A DNA stretch of 64,000 nucleotides from Aestuariivivens marinum (GTDB lineage Bacteria > Bacteroidota > Bacteroidia > Flavobacteriales > Flavobacteriaceae): NCBI RefSeq assembly GCF_022662175.1, contig NZ_JAKMCR010000002.1, positions 1 to 64,000 on the forward strand. Reading direction: 5' to 3'. A program made the position numbers and the translations under genes. The notes below the pieces were generated by a model. It searched no databases. It was not told the DNA's origin and saw nothing but the letters and a program-made list of their open reading frames with translations. This document shows positions 52,612 through 61,628 of the stretch, piece after piece (position 1 is the first letter of the stretch; every line of letters starts with the position of its first letter).

Positions 52612-52806
52612 TTATCTTATTACTTCAACATTAACTGCATTTAACCCTTTCTTTCCTCGTTCGATATCAAACTTTACTTTGTCTTTTTCGTTGATATCGT
52701 TAATCAACCCGCTTTGATGTACAAAAATATCTTCTTGTCCGTCAGATAATTCAATAAACCCGAATCCTTTAAGCTTATTATAAAACTTTACTGTTCCTTC
52801 TTTCAT
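52612..52806 (-). CDS. Cold-shock domain protein (CspA family)
   Basis: 64 residues, a single cold-shock domain. RNP1 is KGFGFIEL and RNP2 is DIFVHQSG; the start MKEGTVKFYNKLKGFGFI is typical. It binds single-stranded RNA or DNA in the cytoplasm and helps translation or melting of mRNA structure. The 293 bp upstream have no recognised -7 element on the minus strand, and a long structured leader is possible, as in cold-shock genes elsewhere. Downstream is a strong terminator, then the bS21 paralogue. Confidence 0.95.
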   Translation of the reverse strand: MKEGTVKFYNKLKGFGFIELSDGQEDIFVHQSGLINDINEKDKVKFDIERGKKGLNAVNVEVIR

Positions 52807-53099
52807 AATTATAGTATTTAAAATGTTTAAAATTGTTTAACTGAAATGCGAAAAAACAACAACAAGTTAAAAACTAGAGAAACAAGCAGTATCCAATTAC
52901 ATTAAAGTGATGTTAGCCAGAAAATATAGGAAGGAGTTAAACTGAAAGGAAAAATCTTTACTAAATAATAATATTGACCAACTATGCAAAGAAACGTCTT
53001 TTAATTTGATTTATATAATTATAAGTCGACTATTTTTAATTAACAAGACCCTAATAATTAACACATTTTAAACAAATACATGTGCTTAACAAGCATAAT
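52807..53099. other. Intergenic region upstream of the cold-shock gene, 293 bp
   Basis: AT-rich DNA between the mnmE stop and the cold-shock gene start. No gene, tRNA or clear TAnnTTTG element seen. It is long enough to carry a cold-shock-type 5' leader, but I see no specific conserved element. Confidence 0.4.
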
Positions 53100-54512
53100 T
53101 TACTTCCCGATGCAAAAGTTAGCAAAAATATTTCCCAATAACTCATCGTTGGTCACCTGTCCAGTAATTTCACCAAAATGATATAAGGCCTGTCGTATGT
53201 CAATAGCCAATAAATCCCCTGAAAGGCCAGTCTCCAAGCCTTCCTTTACCTTATTGATTTCTTCAAAGGCTTTTAATAGGGCATCGTAATGACGGGAATT
53301 CGTTACAATGGTATCATTATTACGCAAAGCACCTGTATTTACAAAACTTAACAAGGTATTTTTGAGTTCTTCGACACCTATTCCATTTTTAGCCGACAAA
53401 AATTGGCTGTGTGACCCTTCGACTGTGCTCAGGGTAATCTCTAAATCTTCTTTTTGAGCTTTTGCAAGTTTATCAATTTTGTTTGCTAAAACAATTACAG
53501 GTTTTTGAGGATATTTGTTTTTGATCTTTTGGATCTCAAGTTTTAGGTTTTGAAATTTCTCACTATCGTTCGAAATGACATCAGCTTCAAAAAGGTAGAT
53601 CACCACTTGCGCCTGTTCTATTTTCTCAAAGGTCTTTTTTATACCCAAACCTTCAACCACATCTTGAGTATCACGAATACCCGCAGTATCAATAAACCTA
53701 AAACCAATACCTCCTATAGTAATTTCATCCTCAATGGTATCTCGAGTTGTTCCTGCTATGTCCGAAACAATAGCGCGTTCTTCATTCAACAGGGCATTCA
53801 ATAAAGTCGACTTCCCCACATTGGGCTCTCCCACTATCGCTACAGGAATACCTTGCTTGATGACATTCCCCACAGCAAACGAGTCTATGAGTCGCTTTAA
53901 AACAAAAGTTATTCGATTGATTAAATCTTTGAATTGGGTACGATCTACAAATTCCACATCCTCTTCGGCAAAATCAAGCTCCAACTCTATTAGCGACGCA
54001 AAGTTTAATAGTTCTACACGCAGTTTAGCAATTTCAGAAGAAAACCCACCTCGCATTTGTTGCATGGCAATTTGGTGGGATGCTTCATTATCACTCGAAA
54101 TTAAATCGGCAACAGCTTCAGCCTGGCTTAAATCCATCTTACCATTTAAAAAAGCACGTAATGTAAACTCTCCTGCGGTAGCCATACGACAGCCTTTCCG
54201 AAGAAACAATTGAATGATTTCCTGCTGAATATAATTTGAGCCATGGCATGAGATTTCCACGACATCATCACCCGTATAGGAATTTGGATTTTTAAATACC
54301 GATACCAAAACTTCGTCTATTGTTTTTTCACCATCTATAATATGTCCTAAATGGATGGTATGTGTTGCCTGTTTACTCAACTGCTTTCCTGAAACCGACT
54401 TAAAATTAGCCTCTGCTAATGTTATAGCATTTTTTCCCGATAAACGAATGACCGCAATAGCTCCCGTACCCGATGGTGTTGCCAATGCTACGATGGTATC
54501 TTGATGTATCAT
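53100..54512 (-). CDS. mnmE: tRNA modification GTPase MnmE
   Basis: 470 residues. With MnmG it makes the cmnm5U modification at tRNA wobble uridines. The N-terminal folate-binding domain is followed by helical and G domains. G1 is GEPNVGKSTLLNALL (near residue 228), the G2/G3 region is SDIAGTTRDTIEDEI and DTAGIRDTQD, and G4 is VLANKID. The C-terminal Cys motif is FCIGK. The start ATG at 54510-54512 gives the usual MIHQDTIVALATPSG. It is divergent from the TlpA-like lipoprotein gene, and the two promoters overlap. Confidence 0.97.
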   Translation of the reverse strand: MIHQDTIVALATPSGTGAIAVIRLSGKNAITLAEANFKSVSGKQLSKQATHTIHLGHIIDGEKTIDEVLVSVFKNPNSYTGDDVVEISCHGSNYIQQEIIQLFLRKGCRMATAGEFTLRAFLNGKMDLSQAEAVADLISSDNEASHQIAMQQMRGGFSSEIAKLRVELLNFASLIELELDFAEEDVEFVDRTQFKDLINRITFVLKRLIDSFAVGNVIKQGIPVAIVGEPNVGKSTLLNALLNEERAIVSDIAGTTRDTIEDEITIGGIGFRFIDTAGIRDTQDVVEGLGIKKTFEKIEQAQVVIYLFEADVISNDSEKFQNLKLEIQKIKNKYPQKPVIVLANKIDKLAKAQKEDLEITLSTVEGSHSQFLSAKNGIGVEELKNTLLSFVNTGALRNNDTIVTNSRHYDALLKAFEEINKVKEGLETGLSGDLLAIDIRQALYHFGEITGQVTNDELLGNIFANFCIGK

Positions 54513-54534
54513 AGCGCAAAAATAATTATATTTG
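54501..54534 (+). promoter_or_regulatory. Promoter of the TlpA-like gene
   Basis: TTG (54501-54503) and TATATTTG (54527-54534) are 23 bp apart, slightly wider than usual. The -7 overlaps a TTG that might be read as a start, so the gene start is placed at the ATG at 54574. Confidence 0.55.
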
Positions 54535-54573
54535 GGCGAACTACAGCAAGCAATTAAACATCTTAAAAAGATA

Positions 54574-55710
54574 ATGAATAAACTGAGTTACCTACTACTT
54601 TTCTTACTATTTTTTTCTTGTCAAAACCAAAAGCCTTTTAAAGACAGCTATAGTATTGAAGTCCATGCTCCTGGTATTTATAATGGCATGCGTGCCTATT
54701 TAAAGGTTCAGGATGAACGCGGACGTTTAATTAATAAAGATACTGCCATAGTTATAGATGAAAAGTTCTCGTTTCAGGGTAAAAGAGATGAACCTAGCTT
54801 GGAACTACTAACAATTAATGGTTATGAAGGTTTTTTGCCTGTTATTATTGAAAATGGAGAGATTTATATATACATTGAAAAAGATAGCCTGTTGACCTCA
54901 AAAATAAGTGGTACGGCGAATAATGAAGCCTATCAACGTTATTTTAAGAATGAAAATAGTCTAAAAGATAAGCTAAAGACACTTACTTCCAATTACCAAA
55001 AGGCCACAGCTTCAAACAGTCGTGACCAAAAAGCCATTCTAAAGGAAATAACCCAAACTAGAGAAACACTAAACGAACTGCCAATAACTTACATAACCCA
55101 AAATAAGGATGTTTATTTATCGGTATTGATACTTAATCAAGCGATTCAAAACCGCCAGCTTAATTTTGAGCAAATTGAAAGTGCTTACAATAGTTTACCC
55201 CAAGCGTTAAAAACATCAACGAATGGTAATAAAATTGGAGCTTTTATCACAGCCCAAAAGCAAATCATGGAAGCTGAAAAAGCAACTCAAATAGGCAATA
55301 TGGCACCTAATTTTAGTGCGCCTACCCCAGAAGGTCAAACACTTGCTTTAAATGACGTAAAAGGAAAAGTAACAATCATCGACTTTTGGGCATCATGGTG
55401 TGGTCCTTGTCGACGCGAAAACCCGAATGTGGTTAAGCTTTATGAAACCTATCATAAAAAAGGCCTTGAAATTATTGGTGTTTCACTAGATCGGGAAGGG
55501 CAAAAAGACAGGTGGCTTAAAGCCATAGAGGATGACCAACTGACTTGGCATCACGTATCTAACCTAAAATTTTGGCAAGACCCCATAGCAAAACTTTATA
55601 ATGTTCGCTCTATACCAGCGACATTCATTTTGGATACCGAAGGCAAAATTATTGCCAAAAATTTGAGGGGCCAAGCATTGGAAAAAAAAATAGCTGAATT
55701 ACTCAACTAA
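54574..55710 (+). CDS. Thioredoxin-like (TlpA family) lipoprotein with DUF4369 domain
   Basis: 378 residues from the ATG at 54574 (MNKLSYLLLFLLFFSCQNQ), with a lipobox Cys after LFFS. The N-terminal part (about 30-130) fits the DUF4369 domain found in Bacteroidota thiol-disulfide proteins. A helical linker follows. The C-terminal thioredoxin domain (about 240-378) has the active site WASWCGPCRRENP and IPATFILDTEGKI with the cis-proline. It should act in the periplasm as a thiol reductase or isomerase, possibly for cytochrome or cysteine-rich secreted proteins such as the HYR adhesin. It overlaps the convergent CvfB-like gene by 12 bp at the 3' end. Confidence 0.93.
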   Translation: MNKLSYLLLFLLFFSCQNQKPFKDSYSIEVHAPGIYNGMRAYLKVQDERGRLINKDTAIVIDEKFSFQGKRDEPSLELLTINGYEGFLPVIIENGEIYIYIEKDSLLTSKISGTANNEAYQRYFKNENSLKDKLKTLTSNYQKATASNSRDQKAILKEITQTRETLNELPITYITQNKDVYLSVLILNQAIQNRQLNFEQIESAYNSLPQALKTSTNGNKIGAFITAQKQIMEAEKATQIGNMAPNFSAPTPEGQTLALNDVKGKVTIIDFWASWCGPCRRENPNVVKLYETYHKKGLEIIGVSLDREGQKDRWLKAIEDDQLTWHHVSNLKFWQDPIAKLYNVRSIPATFILDTEGKIIAKNLRGQALEKKIAELLN

Positions 55711-56532
55711 ATAAATACCATCTGATTTAATCTCAATTAGACGTTTTTTGTATAATGTGCCAACAGCTTTTTTAAAGTTCTTTTTGCTCATTTGAAGCAA
55801 GTCTTTAATGGCTTCCGGATCCGATTTATCATTAAGGTTAATATAGCCATCATTATTATTAAGCTCTTGCATAATACGGTCTGCATTAGGCTCAATGCTT
55901 CTGTAGCCAACCTTGCTCAAGACAATATCCAGTTTATTGCCTGGTCTAATTTTTTTTACATAGCCCTTAAGCTTGTCTCCAATACTTAAATCCCTAAAAA
56001 TATTATCATTATAGATTAACCCATGGTGTATGTTATTAACAATAACATTCATCCCAATATCAGAAGGGTGTGATACAATCAAATCAACTTCATCAAACTG
56101 ACTAACAGTAAGCTCTTTATTATCTATAAATCTATTAGTTTTACTAGACGCCACTAGCCTGTTGGTTTTCTCATCCATGTAGCAATGAATCAAATACCAA
56201 CCACCAGCTTTCATTTTAAAGACCTGTTCTTTAAACGGACAAAACAATTCTTTTACCAAACCCCAATCTAAAAAAGCACCAAATGAAGTAACTTCATTGC
56301 ATCGAAGCAATGCAAAATCGTTTCTCGTTACTAAAGGTTTGTCGGTAGTAGCAACCGGACGCTCCTCATTATCTAAATACACAAAAACATCAATTTTGTC
56401 CCAAATCTTAAATGTTTCTGGCACATATCTATTGGGTAACAATACTTCATTGCCATCTTCATCAGCAAGGTAAACCCCTTGTTCTGCTTCCCTAAATATT
56501 TCTAATGTATTGTAATGCCCTAATTTTATCAT
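55699..56532 (-). CDS. CvfB-like S1 RNA-binding protein
   Basis: 277 residues. Two or three tandem S1-type modules (LEIFREAEQGVYLADEDGNE; FALLRCNEVTSFGAFLDWGL; IVSHPSDIGMNVIVNNIHHG) are followed by a C-terminal winged-helix-like region (MSKKNFKKAVGTLYKKRLIE). This is the CvfB/S1-like arrangement known from Staphylococcus and Pseudomonas, where it binds RNA and affects virulence or stress genes. It is transcribed singly or with the DUF2853 gene upstream (105 bp). The last 12 bp overlap the TlpA-like gene tail to tail. Confidence 0.9.
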   Translation of the reverse strand: MIKLGHYNTLEIFREAEQGVYLADEDGNEVLLPNRYVPETFKIWDKIDVFVYLDNEERPVATTDKPLVTRNDFALLRCNEVTSFGAFLDWGLVKELFCPFKEQVFKMKAGGWYLIHCYMDEKTNRLVASSKTNRFIDNKELTVSQFDEVDLIVSHPSDIGMNVIVNNIHHGLIYNDNIFRDLSIGDKLKGYVKKIRPGNKLDIVLSKVGYRSIEPNADRIMQELNNNDGYINLNDKSDPEAIKDLLQMSKKNFKKAVGTLYKKRLIEIKSDGIYLVE

Positions 56533-56637
56533 GCCGCAAAGGTAATGTATTTCAACTGAGTTAAGGTGAAAAAATCAAGGCAGAAAAACTAAAATAAATC
56601 CAACGTTGGTTGATTCATTTTAAAATCCATACCGAAT

Positions 56638-56976
56638 TCAATAAGCAGCTTCTTTTCCAAAGTACTTAGTTAATAAGTAGTAAACCACTACCCTATACTT
56701 ACTCCGGTTGGTTCGTCCATACTGTTCTATAACCGATGCGATAACTTGATCTAATGCAGGCTCATCATTCAACCCTAACTTTTTGATTAAGAAGTTGTGT
56801 TTAACACGTTCCAATTCTGAAGCATCGGAGCTCGAAACTGTTGAGGAATCTGGGTTATAAATCGAAGGACCTAAACCAATGGCTATTTTTCTCAATAAAT
56901 CCATATCGGCATCAATATCAAATTTTTCCTTTAAATCGAAGGCGTATTTAACAATAAGTTCTTCTCTTTTGTTCAT
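56638..56976 (-). CDS. DUF2853 family protein
   Basis: 112 residues, soluble, helical. DADMDLLRKIAIGLGPSIYN, SELERVKHNFLIKKLG, and RSKYRVVVYYLLTKYFGKEA are the family blocks. Family function is unknown. The gene is 34 bp downstream of menD and may be its last operon member. It carries no signal peptide. Confidence 0.85.
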   Translation of the reverse strand: MNKREELIVKYAFDLKEKFDIDADMDLLRKIAIGLGPSIYNPDSSTVSSSDASELERVKHNFLIKKLGLNDEPALDQVIASVIEQYGRTNRSKYRVVVYYLLTKYFGKEAAY

Positions 56977-57010
56977 ATTGGATAGGTATTTTAGGTATTT
57001 AAAGATTAAA

Positions 57011-58771
57011 TTACTTTATAAATTCGAAATATTCAAGCAACACTTTATCATTAATAAGTCTTGGCGTAAAAACCTCTAACAATTTAGGTATTTTACTTCT
57101 TGAATAAAAACGTGCAAGAGCCTGTTTTAAATCTGTTTCATTAGACACACTAGCATAGTCAAAACCATACATGTCACATAAATGCATAGCACTTAAACTA
57201 TGTGTAGTTTCAAAGTAATCATCAAAGTTTTCGGTATCTTTATTACCGGGTAATATTCTAAAAATACCTCCGCCTTGGTTATTGATGATGATGATTCTAA
57301 AGCTTTTGGGGATATAGTTATTCCATAGTGCGTTACTATCATAAAAAAAGCTTAAATCTCCTGTAATAAATACGGTTTGTTTAGCGCTTACTGTAGCACA
57401 ACCTATAGCTGTAGATGTGCTACCATCAATACCACTAGTGCCTCTATTACAATATACCTCAATACTTTTATTTAAATTGTATAATTGTAAATAACGAATG
57501 GTAGAACTGTTACCCGATTGTAAAATAATATTTTTTGGTAACGATTTAACCAAAATATCGAATACCATAAAATCACTAAATGGAATTTGCTTCAAATAGT
57601 CTTTATGTTTTTTAAGGCGTCTTTGTTTTACCAATGTCCAATTATCACGATAGTTGCTTTTTACATAATATGTTATTTTGGGTAAAAAGTTTTCAAAAAA
57701 CTGGTTGGGAGTGGCAACAATATGATTATTCAAACAAAAAAAGGTGTCATTAGCCTGTTCTATATCTATATGCCAATGTTGTTTGGGTTGGTATTTTCGC
57801 AACAAAGCTTTTATCTTCTTGGAAACAATCAATCCGCCAAAAGTCAATAAAATGTCTGGACACAACTGCTGTTTTTCATCATCATCTAAAGGTGCGATAA
57901 TTTGGTCAATACTTGGAAAAAAACTAGAGCCATGTATATTGGAAGTAGTCTCAGTCATCACCACAACACTTTCATCTTCACTCAACTCGTCCAACCATTT
58001 TTGATCGATAGCGTTTGGCGTATTACTCCCCACCAAAACCAGTTTTCGCTTGGCTGTGTTCCAATCTTCCAAACATTGTCTAATTACATAATCTTCAATA
58101 GGTTTTCGTTTGTTCGATAACTCGATAAGCTCAGGAGTTACCGAAAGTTTATCAACTGTTTCATACAGTGGCTCATCAAAAGGCACATTAATGTGGATAG
58201 GACCCTGTTTGTGAACTGCAGCGTTAATAGCAGTATTAATAGCTTCCTCATTAAAAGTTTGGATATCTTTTTGTAGCCCTAACAAACGTTCAAATTTATC
58301 TTCTAAATTTTTTATAATTGGCAACTCTTCGTTTGTAGGAATATTATATTCATCCTTTAAATCAAGTTTCAAATTTGCTGAAAAGAGAATATGGTTTTCA
58401 AATATATTCTTTTGATTTATGGTTTGTCCATCACCAATGCCAATTAAATGTTTAGGTCTATCGGCTGAAATAACCACCAGAGGAATATTACTATAATACG
58501 CTTCAGCTACAGCTGGATAATAATTTAACAAAGCACTACCAGAGGTACAAACTACCGCAGTAGGCTTTTGCATCTGCTGTGCTATACCCAATGCAAAAAA
58601 AGCAGCACAACGCTCATCGACAATACTATAGCAGTTAAAAAAAGAATCGTTTGTAAAACCTATGGTTAATGGGGCATTTCTACTTCCTGGTGATATTACA
58701 ATATGTTTAACGCCTTTGCTTTTGCAAAGTTGAACCACTGTTTGGGCCAGCGGAATTTTAGGATATATCAT
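57011..58771 (-). CDS. menD: SEPHCHC synthase (menaquinone synthesis, MenD)
   Basis: 586 residues. The thiamine-diphosphate-dependent MenD joins 2-oxoglutarate and isochorismate. The N-terminal block is LCKSKGVKHIVISPGSRNAP, followed by TSGSALLNYYPAVAEAYYS and PLVVISADRP. The cofactor part has NRGTSGIDGSTSTAIGCA and GDLSFFYDSNALW, with IINNQGGGIFRILPG. It lies downstream of menF (50 bp) and the hotdog thioesterase, so these look like a men operon. Menaquinone is the usual respiratory quinone of flavobacteria. Confidence 0.96.
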   Translation of the reverse strand: MIYPKIPLAQTVVQLCKSKGVKHIVISPGSRNAPLTIGFTNDSFFNCYSIVDERCAAFFALGIAQQMQKPTAVVCTSGSALLNYYPAVAEAYYSNIPLVVISADRPKHLIGIGDGQTINQKNIFENHILFSANLKLDLKDEYNIPTNEELPIIKNLEDKFERLLGLQKDIQTFNEEAINTAINAAVHKQGPIHINVPFDEPLYETVDKLSVTPELIELSNKRKPIEDYVIRQCLEDWNTAKRKLVLVGSNTPNAIDQKWLDELSEDESVVVMTETTSNIHGSSFFPSIDQIIAPLDDDEKQQLCPDILLTFGGLIVSKKIKALLRKYQPKQHWHIDIEQANDTFFCLNNHIVATPNQFFENFLPKITYYVKSNYRDNWTLVKQRRLKKHKDYLKQIPFSDFMVFDILVKSLPKNIILQSGNSSTIRYLQLYNLNKSIEVYCNRGTSGIDGSTSTAIGCATVSAKQTVFITGDLSFFYDSNALWNNYIPKSFRIIIINNQGGGIFRILPGNKDTENFDDYFETTHSLSAMHLCDMYGFDYASVSNETDLKQALARFYSRSKIPKLLEVFTPRLINDKVLLEYFEFIK

Positions 58772-58821
58772 TTACTTTTTAATCTATGCCCAAAAATAAG
58801 AAATAGACATAAATTAAGTAA

Positions 58822-59946
58822 CTATAACACAGTTTTAATTACCATGGCCTTTGACACCGTTTCTTCCCATTCACTTTCTGGGCTGGACAATTTTGTAATG
58901 CCCCCTCCAACATAAATTAGAGCATTGCTATCCTTAAGTTGCATGCATCGTAAATTAACATAAAGTTGAATAGTATATTTTTTTTCTGCATAAGCCCTTA
59001 TCTCTATATTATTTTTTCCAGCTCTTGGTTGTCTGTACATTTCAAAATTTAATTCCCCTAAAAATCCAGTATAAAACTCTCGGTTATAATTTTCATTCTT
59101 CAAGATAAAGGCTTTGGCATCTGGCTTAGGCACTCCACAAACAGCAGGTGTTGGGTGTAGTTTCCTTAAAAACTGTTTAAGATTTATGTCTTTTAGGTTT
59201 AAGGTTCCAGTAATAGTCGATTTTAAGTGTAATAAATTACCTGACTTCACTGTTTCTGAATTGGATACCGAAATATTAATAACATATGTTTTTATGTTTT
59301 CTGTAATAAAATCGGTTACATATTGTTGCTCTTCAATTTCCTTATTTTGCCAAACAATATTCTTCACTCCTTTATATTGCTGTGTTCCTGCCAAAGCCAT
59401 TACAGAAAATTTCTGATTTTCTATTTTTATAAGGGTTTCTGGTGTGGCACCCAGCCATAATCCTACCTGAGGGTGATACCAACAATAAACAAACCCTTTG
59501 ACATAAGTGCTCAATAGTTTTTTAAAAATGGTAAAAGGATTTGGATTGATTAACTTATGGACCTCCTTTCGAGACAAAACGACTTTCCTTAGAATCCCCT
59601 TTTTAATTTCTTTAACACCCTTTTTTACAATTGCAATGTGATGTTGCTGTTCTTTTTCTTCGATATCCTTTAATAAAGATATAACTCCTTTTTCCTTATT
59701 GGTAAAGTGAAAATTATCAAGTGATATAATTTCGCAAGCCTCGAGTGGTATTAAAATGGTTTTGTCAATATCGTCAAAAGGAGAAAAAACAAAACCTTTT
59801 TCAGTAAAATCATTGGCATAATACAACTCATCAGAATTCTGTAAGATAGAATAAATCGTGTTTTCATTAGGTTTTCTGTAAACCACAAAAGGAAGCTTGC
59901 GTTCGAAGTGTGCTTGTAAACGTTCAAAAAAAAGAGCTGTTGTCAT
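58822..59946 (-). CDS. menF: Isochorismate synthase (chorismate-binding enzyme)
   Basis: 374 residues, shorter than E. coli MenF but usual for Bacteroidota. The chorismate-binding domain (about 110-370) shows ILRKVVLSRKEVHKL, YCWYHPQVGLWLGATPETLI, MALAGTQQYKG, LHPTPAVCGVPKPDA, YTGFLGELN and VGGGITKLSSPESEWEE. It converts chorismate to isochorismate for MenD, encoded immediately downstream. EntC-type siderophore enzymes share the fold; the menD linkage supports the menaquinone role. Its start overlaps the stop of the hotdog gene by 1 bp. Confidence 0.93.
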   Translation of the reverse strand: MTTALFFERLQAHFERKLPFVVYRKPNENTIYSILQNSDELYYANDFTEKGFVFSPFDDIDKTILIPLEACEIISLDNFHFTNKEKGVISLLKDIEEKEQQHHIAIVKKGVKEIKKGILRKVVLSRKEVHKLINPNPFTIFKKLLSTYVKGFVYCWYHPQVGLWLGATPETLIKIENQKFSVMALAGTQQYKGVKNIVWQNKEIEEQQYVTDFITENIKTYVINISVSNSETVKSGNLLHLKSTITGTLNLKDINLKQFLRKLHPTPAVCGVPKPDAKAFILKNENYNREFYTGFLGELNFEMYRQPRAGKNNIEIRAYAEKKYTIQLYVNLRCMQLKDSNALIYVGGGITKLSSPESEWEETVSKAMVIKTVL

Positions 59947-60371
59947 TACTTAGTTCTGGGGAGAGAAATAGTGGTTAATTTACATAAAGAAATAAGATTA
60001 TCGTTATCGTCTGTTACACGAATGTCCAATAATTGCGTGGTTTTACCTTTATGAACAAATGTCGCCCTTGCATAAACAAAACCTTCCTTAATACTCTTTA
60101 AATGATTAGCTGTTATTTCAATACCTCGAACAAAATACTTTTCAATATCTATAAATATATGTGTTGCAAAACTACCAACACTTTCAGCTAAAGCCACTGT
60201 AGCTCCACCATGCAAGATGCCATCTGGTTGATATACTCTTGATGTAACAGGCATACGTGCCACCAAAAAATCTTCACCAAAATCTACAACCTCAATGTTT
60301 AAGGTTTCCATTAATGTATTTTTACAAGCGGCATTGGCTTGTTGCAAAACCATTTCTTTTGTTAGTTGCAT
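59946..60371 (-). CDS. Hotdog-fold thioesterase (PaaI-like)
   Basis: 141 residues. The hotdog motif is GILHGGATVALAESVGSFA, where the Asn/Asp/Glu around the central helix is catalytic in this family. RGIEITANHLKSIKEGFVYA and KTTQLLDIRVTDDNDNL complete the fold. In menaquinone operons such proteins serve as 1,4-dihydroxy-2-naphthoyl-CoA thioesterases (MenI), and being first in a men unit with a 1-bp overlap to menF supports this. Substrate is not shown by the sequence. Confidence 0.88.
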   Translation of the reverse strand: MQLTKEMVLQQANAACKNTLMETLNIEVVDFGEDFLVARMPVTSRVYQPDGILHGGATVALAESVGSFATHIFIDIEKYFVRGIEITANHLKSIKEGFVYARATFVHKGKTTQLLDIRVTDDNDNLISLCKLTTISLPRTK

Positions 60372-60443
60372 TTAAACCGTTTTTGTGTTGGGTAAAAATA
60401 CAAAATACACCCTGACTAGTTAATAAATAAGTATAACTAATTT

Positions 60444-60451
60444 ATATTTGT
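60444..60451 (+). promoter_or_regulatory. -7 element upstream of the GNAT gene
   Basis: TATATTTG fits TAnnTTTG(T), 22 bp before the ATG at 60474. No -33 TTG at the expected spacing. Confidence 0.55.
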
Positions 60452-60473
60452 GCTACGCTGTAAATAAAACACC

Positions 60474-61046
60474 ATGCTAGCTCCTACTTTAGAAAACAAT
60501 CATGCAAGACTTTCACCCTTGGGGTTGAACAATTACAAGCGTTTATTACATATTGCACAAGAGAAGGATTTAATCCAATTTTCACCTAGTAAAATTGATA
60601 CTCCAGATGCTCTTAAAGATTACGTACAAGTAGCTGTTGATGGCCTTTACCATAAAACAACAATTCCATTTATAATTTATGACAAACAAAAAAAAGCCTA
60701 TGCAGGAAGCACTCGATTTGGCCATATAAACTGGATAAATAAGGTGTTACACATAGGATGGACTTGGCTTGGACGTGAATTTCAAGGAACTGGACTCAAT
60801 AAGCAAATAAAATTTTTAATGCTACAATTTGCTTTTGATAAGTTAAATTTTGACAAAGTAGAATTTCGTGTAGATGAACGTAACCTACAATCCCGAAAGG
60901 CTATTGAAAAACTGGGCGCCACCCTGGAAGGCATATTGCGAAAAGACACTATAATGATTGACGGTTATAAACGCAATACATGTTGTTATGGTATTTTAAA
61001 AGAGGAATGGGAAGACATTAAAAATAATATTTTTAAAAACTTTTAA
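60474..61046 (+). CDS. GNAT-family acetyltransferase (RimJ/RimL-like)
   Basis: 190 residues. RimJ/RimL-type acetyltransferase: N-terminal LAPTLENNHARLSPLGLNN, then FGHINWINKVLHIGWTWLG, EFQGTGLNKQIKFLML (acetyl-CoA loop Q/R-x-x-G-x-G/A form) and FRVDERNLQSRKAIEKLGAT with LEGILRKDTIM. It acetylates an amine, possibly a protein N-terminus; the substrate is unknown. It is a single plus-strand gene, ending 6 bp before the convergent gene at 61053. Confidence 0.9.
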   Translation: MLAPTLENNHARLSPLGLNNYKRLLHIAQEKDLIQFSPSKIDTPDALKDYVQVAVDGLYHKTTIPFIIYDKQKKAYAGSTRFGHINWINKVLHIGWTWLGREFQGTGLNKQIKFLMLQFAFDKLNFDKVEFRVDERNLQSRKAIEKLGATLEGILRKDTIMIDGYKRNTCCYGILKEEWEDIKNNIFKNF

Positions 61047-61052
61047 TTCCTT

Positions 61053-61442
61053 TCAATATTCAGGGTTTAAAAAATCCCCCGAAAAAATTTGCTTCAAATT
61101 GGCTACAGACTGATTATACAAATAAATCCAACAATTATGTGGGGTTTTGTTTTTAGAGTAAACATCAAGTAAACACCTTATATATAATTGTTCATCAATA
61201 CCTTCGAAATCATCCAAAGTCTCAAAAAGTGTTGTTTCATCTAAAATTTTATAAATATGACCAAAAACCTTATCATCCTTATTAATACTTACTATAGCAC
61301 CCGGATACCAATCTATTAGATATAATTTTCCATAGAAATATCCTTTACTAACAAACTTGGCGTATTGCAATAAAAACCGAGACATGTCATTATTGGCATT
61401 ACTTAATAATGTACCATATACAAACAGATAGCTATACTTCAT
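61053..61442 (-). CDS. Gamma-glutamylcyclotransferase-like (AIG2/BtrG fold) protein
   Basis: 129 residues. The substrate-binding motif YLFVYGTLLSN begins the protein, and the GKLYLIDWYPGAIVS and LDDFEGID segments (with the catalytic Glu region) follow, as in gamma-glutamylcyclotransferase-like proteins. Enzymatic substrates for many bacterial members are unknown. It is a single minus-strand gene, convergent with the GNAT gene (6 bp). A ~290-bp interval with a possible gene remnant lies upstream. Confidence 0.88.
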   Translation of the reverse strand: MKYSYLFVYGTLLSNANNDMSRFLLQYAKFVSKGYFYGKLYLIDWYPGAIVSINKDDKVFGHIYKILDETTLFETLDDFEGIDEQLYIRCLLDVYSKNKTPHNCWIYLYNQSVANLKQIFSGDFLNPEY

Positions 61443-61472
61443 AACCTTATAATTTAAATAAAATTTTTCAAT

Positions 61473-61589
61473 TCAACCTCCAGAATTTGACCATGCGATA
61501 CATGGAACTGTTGTATTACCATCTTTAATAACCAAAATCTGTGGAGATTCATGTATAACAATAAATTCATGTAGGTTAATTTTGTTCAT
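61473..61589 (-). pseudogene. Possible remnant of a BrxC/YtxJ-type monothiol bacilliredoxin gene
   Basis: A 38-codon minus-strand frame reads INLHEFIVIHESPQILVIKD and then NTTVPCIAWSNSGG before a stop. HESPQILVIKDG is close to the C-terminal signature of BrxC/YtxJ proteins. The upstream part (YGYFYDLFLK) continues weakly in the same frame for about 12 codons and then stops. The expected N-terminal thioredoxin-like part with its Cys motif is absent. This suggests a truncated, decayed gene, but the match rests on one short motif. Confidence 0.4.
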
Positions 61590-61628
61590 TTTCAAGAATA
61601 AATCGTAAAAATATCCATAGCTTACAAA

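Noticed and set aside
52807-53099. tRNA or small RNA upstream of the cold-shock gene
   Set aside because: No cloverleaf, TTCGA box or strong hairpin was found.
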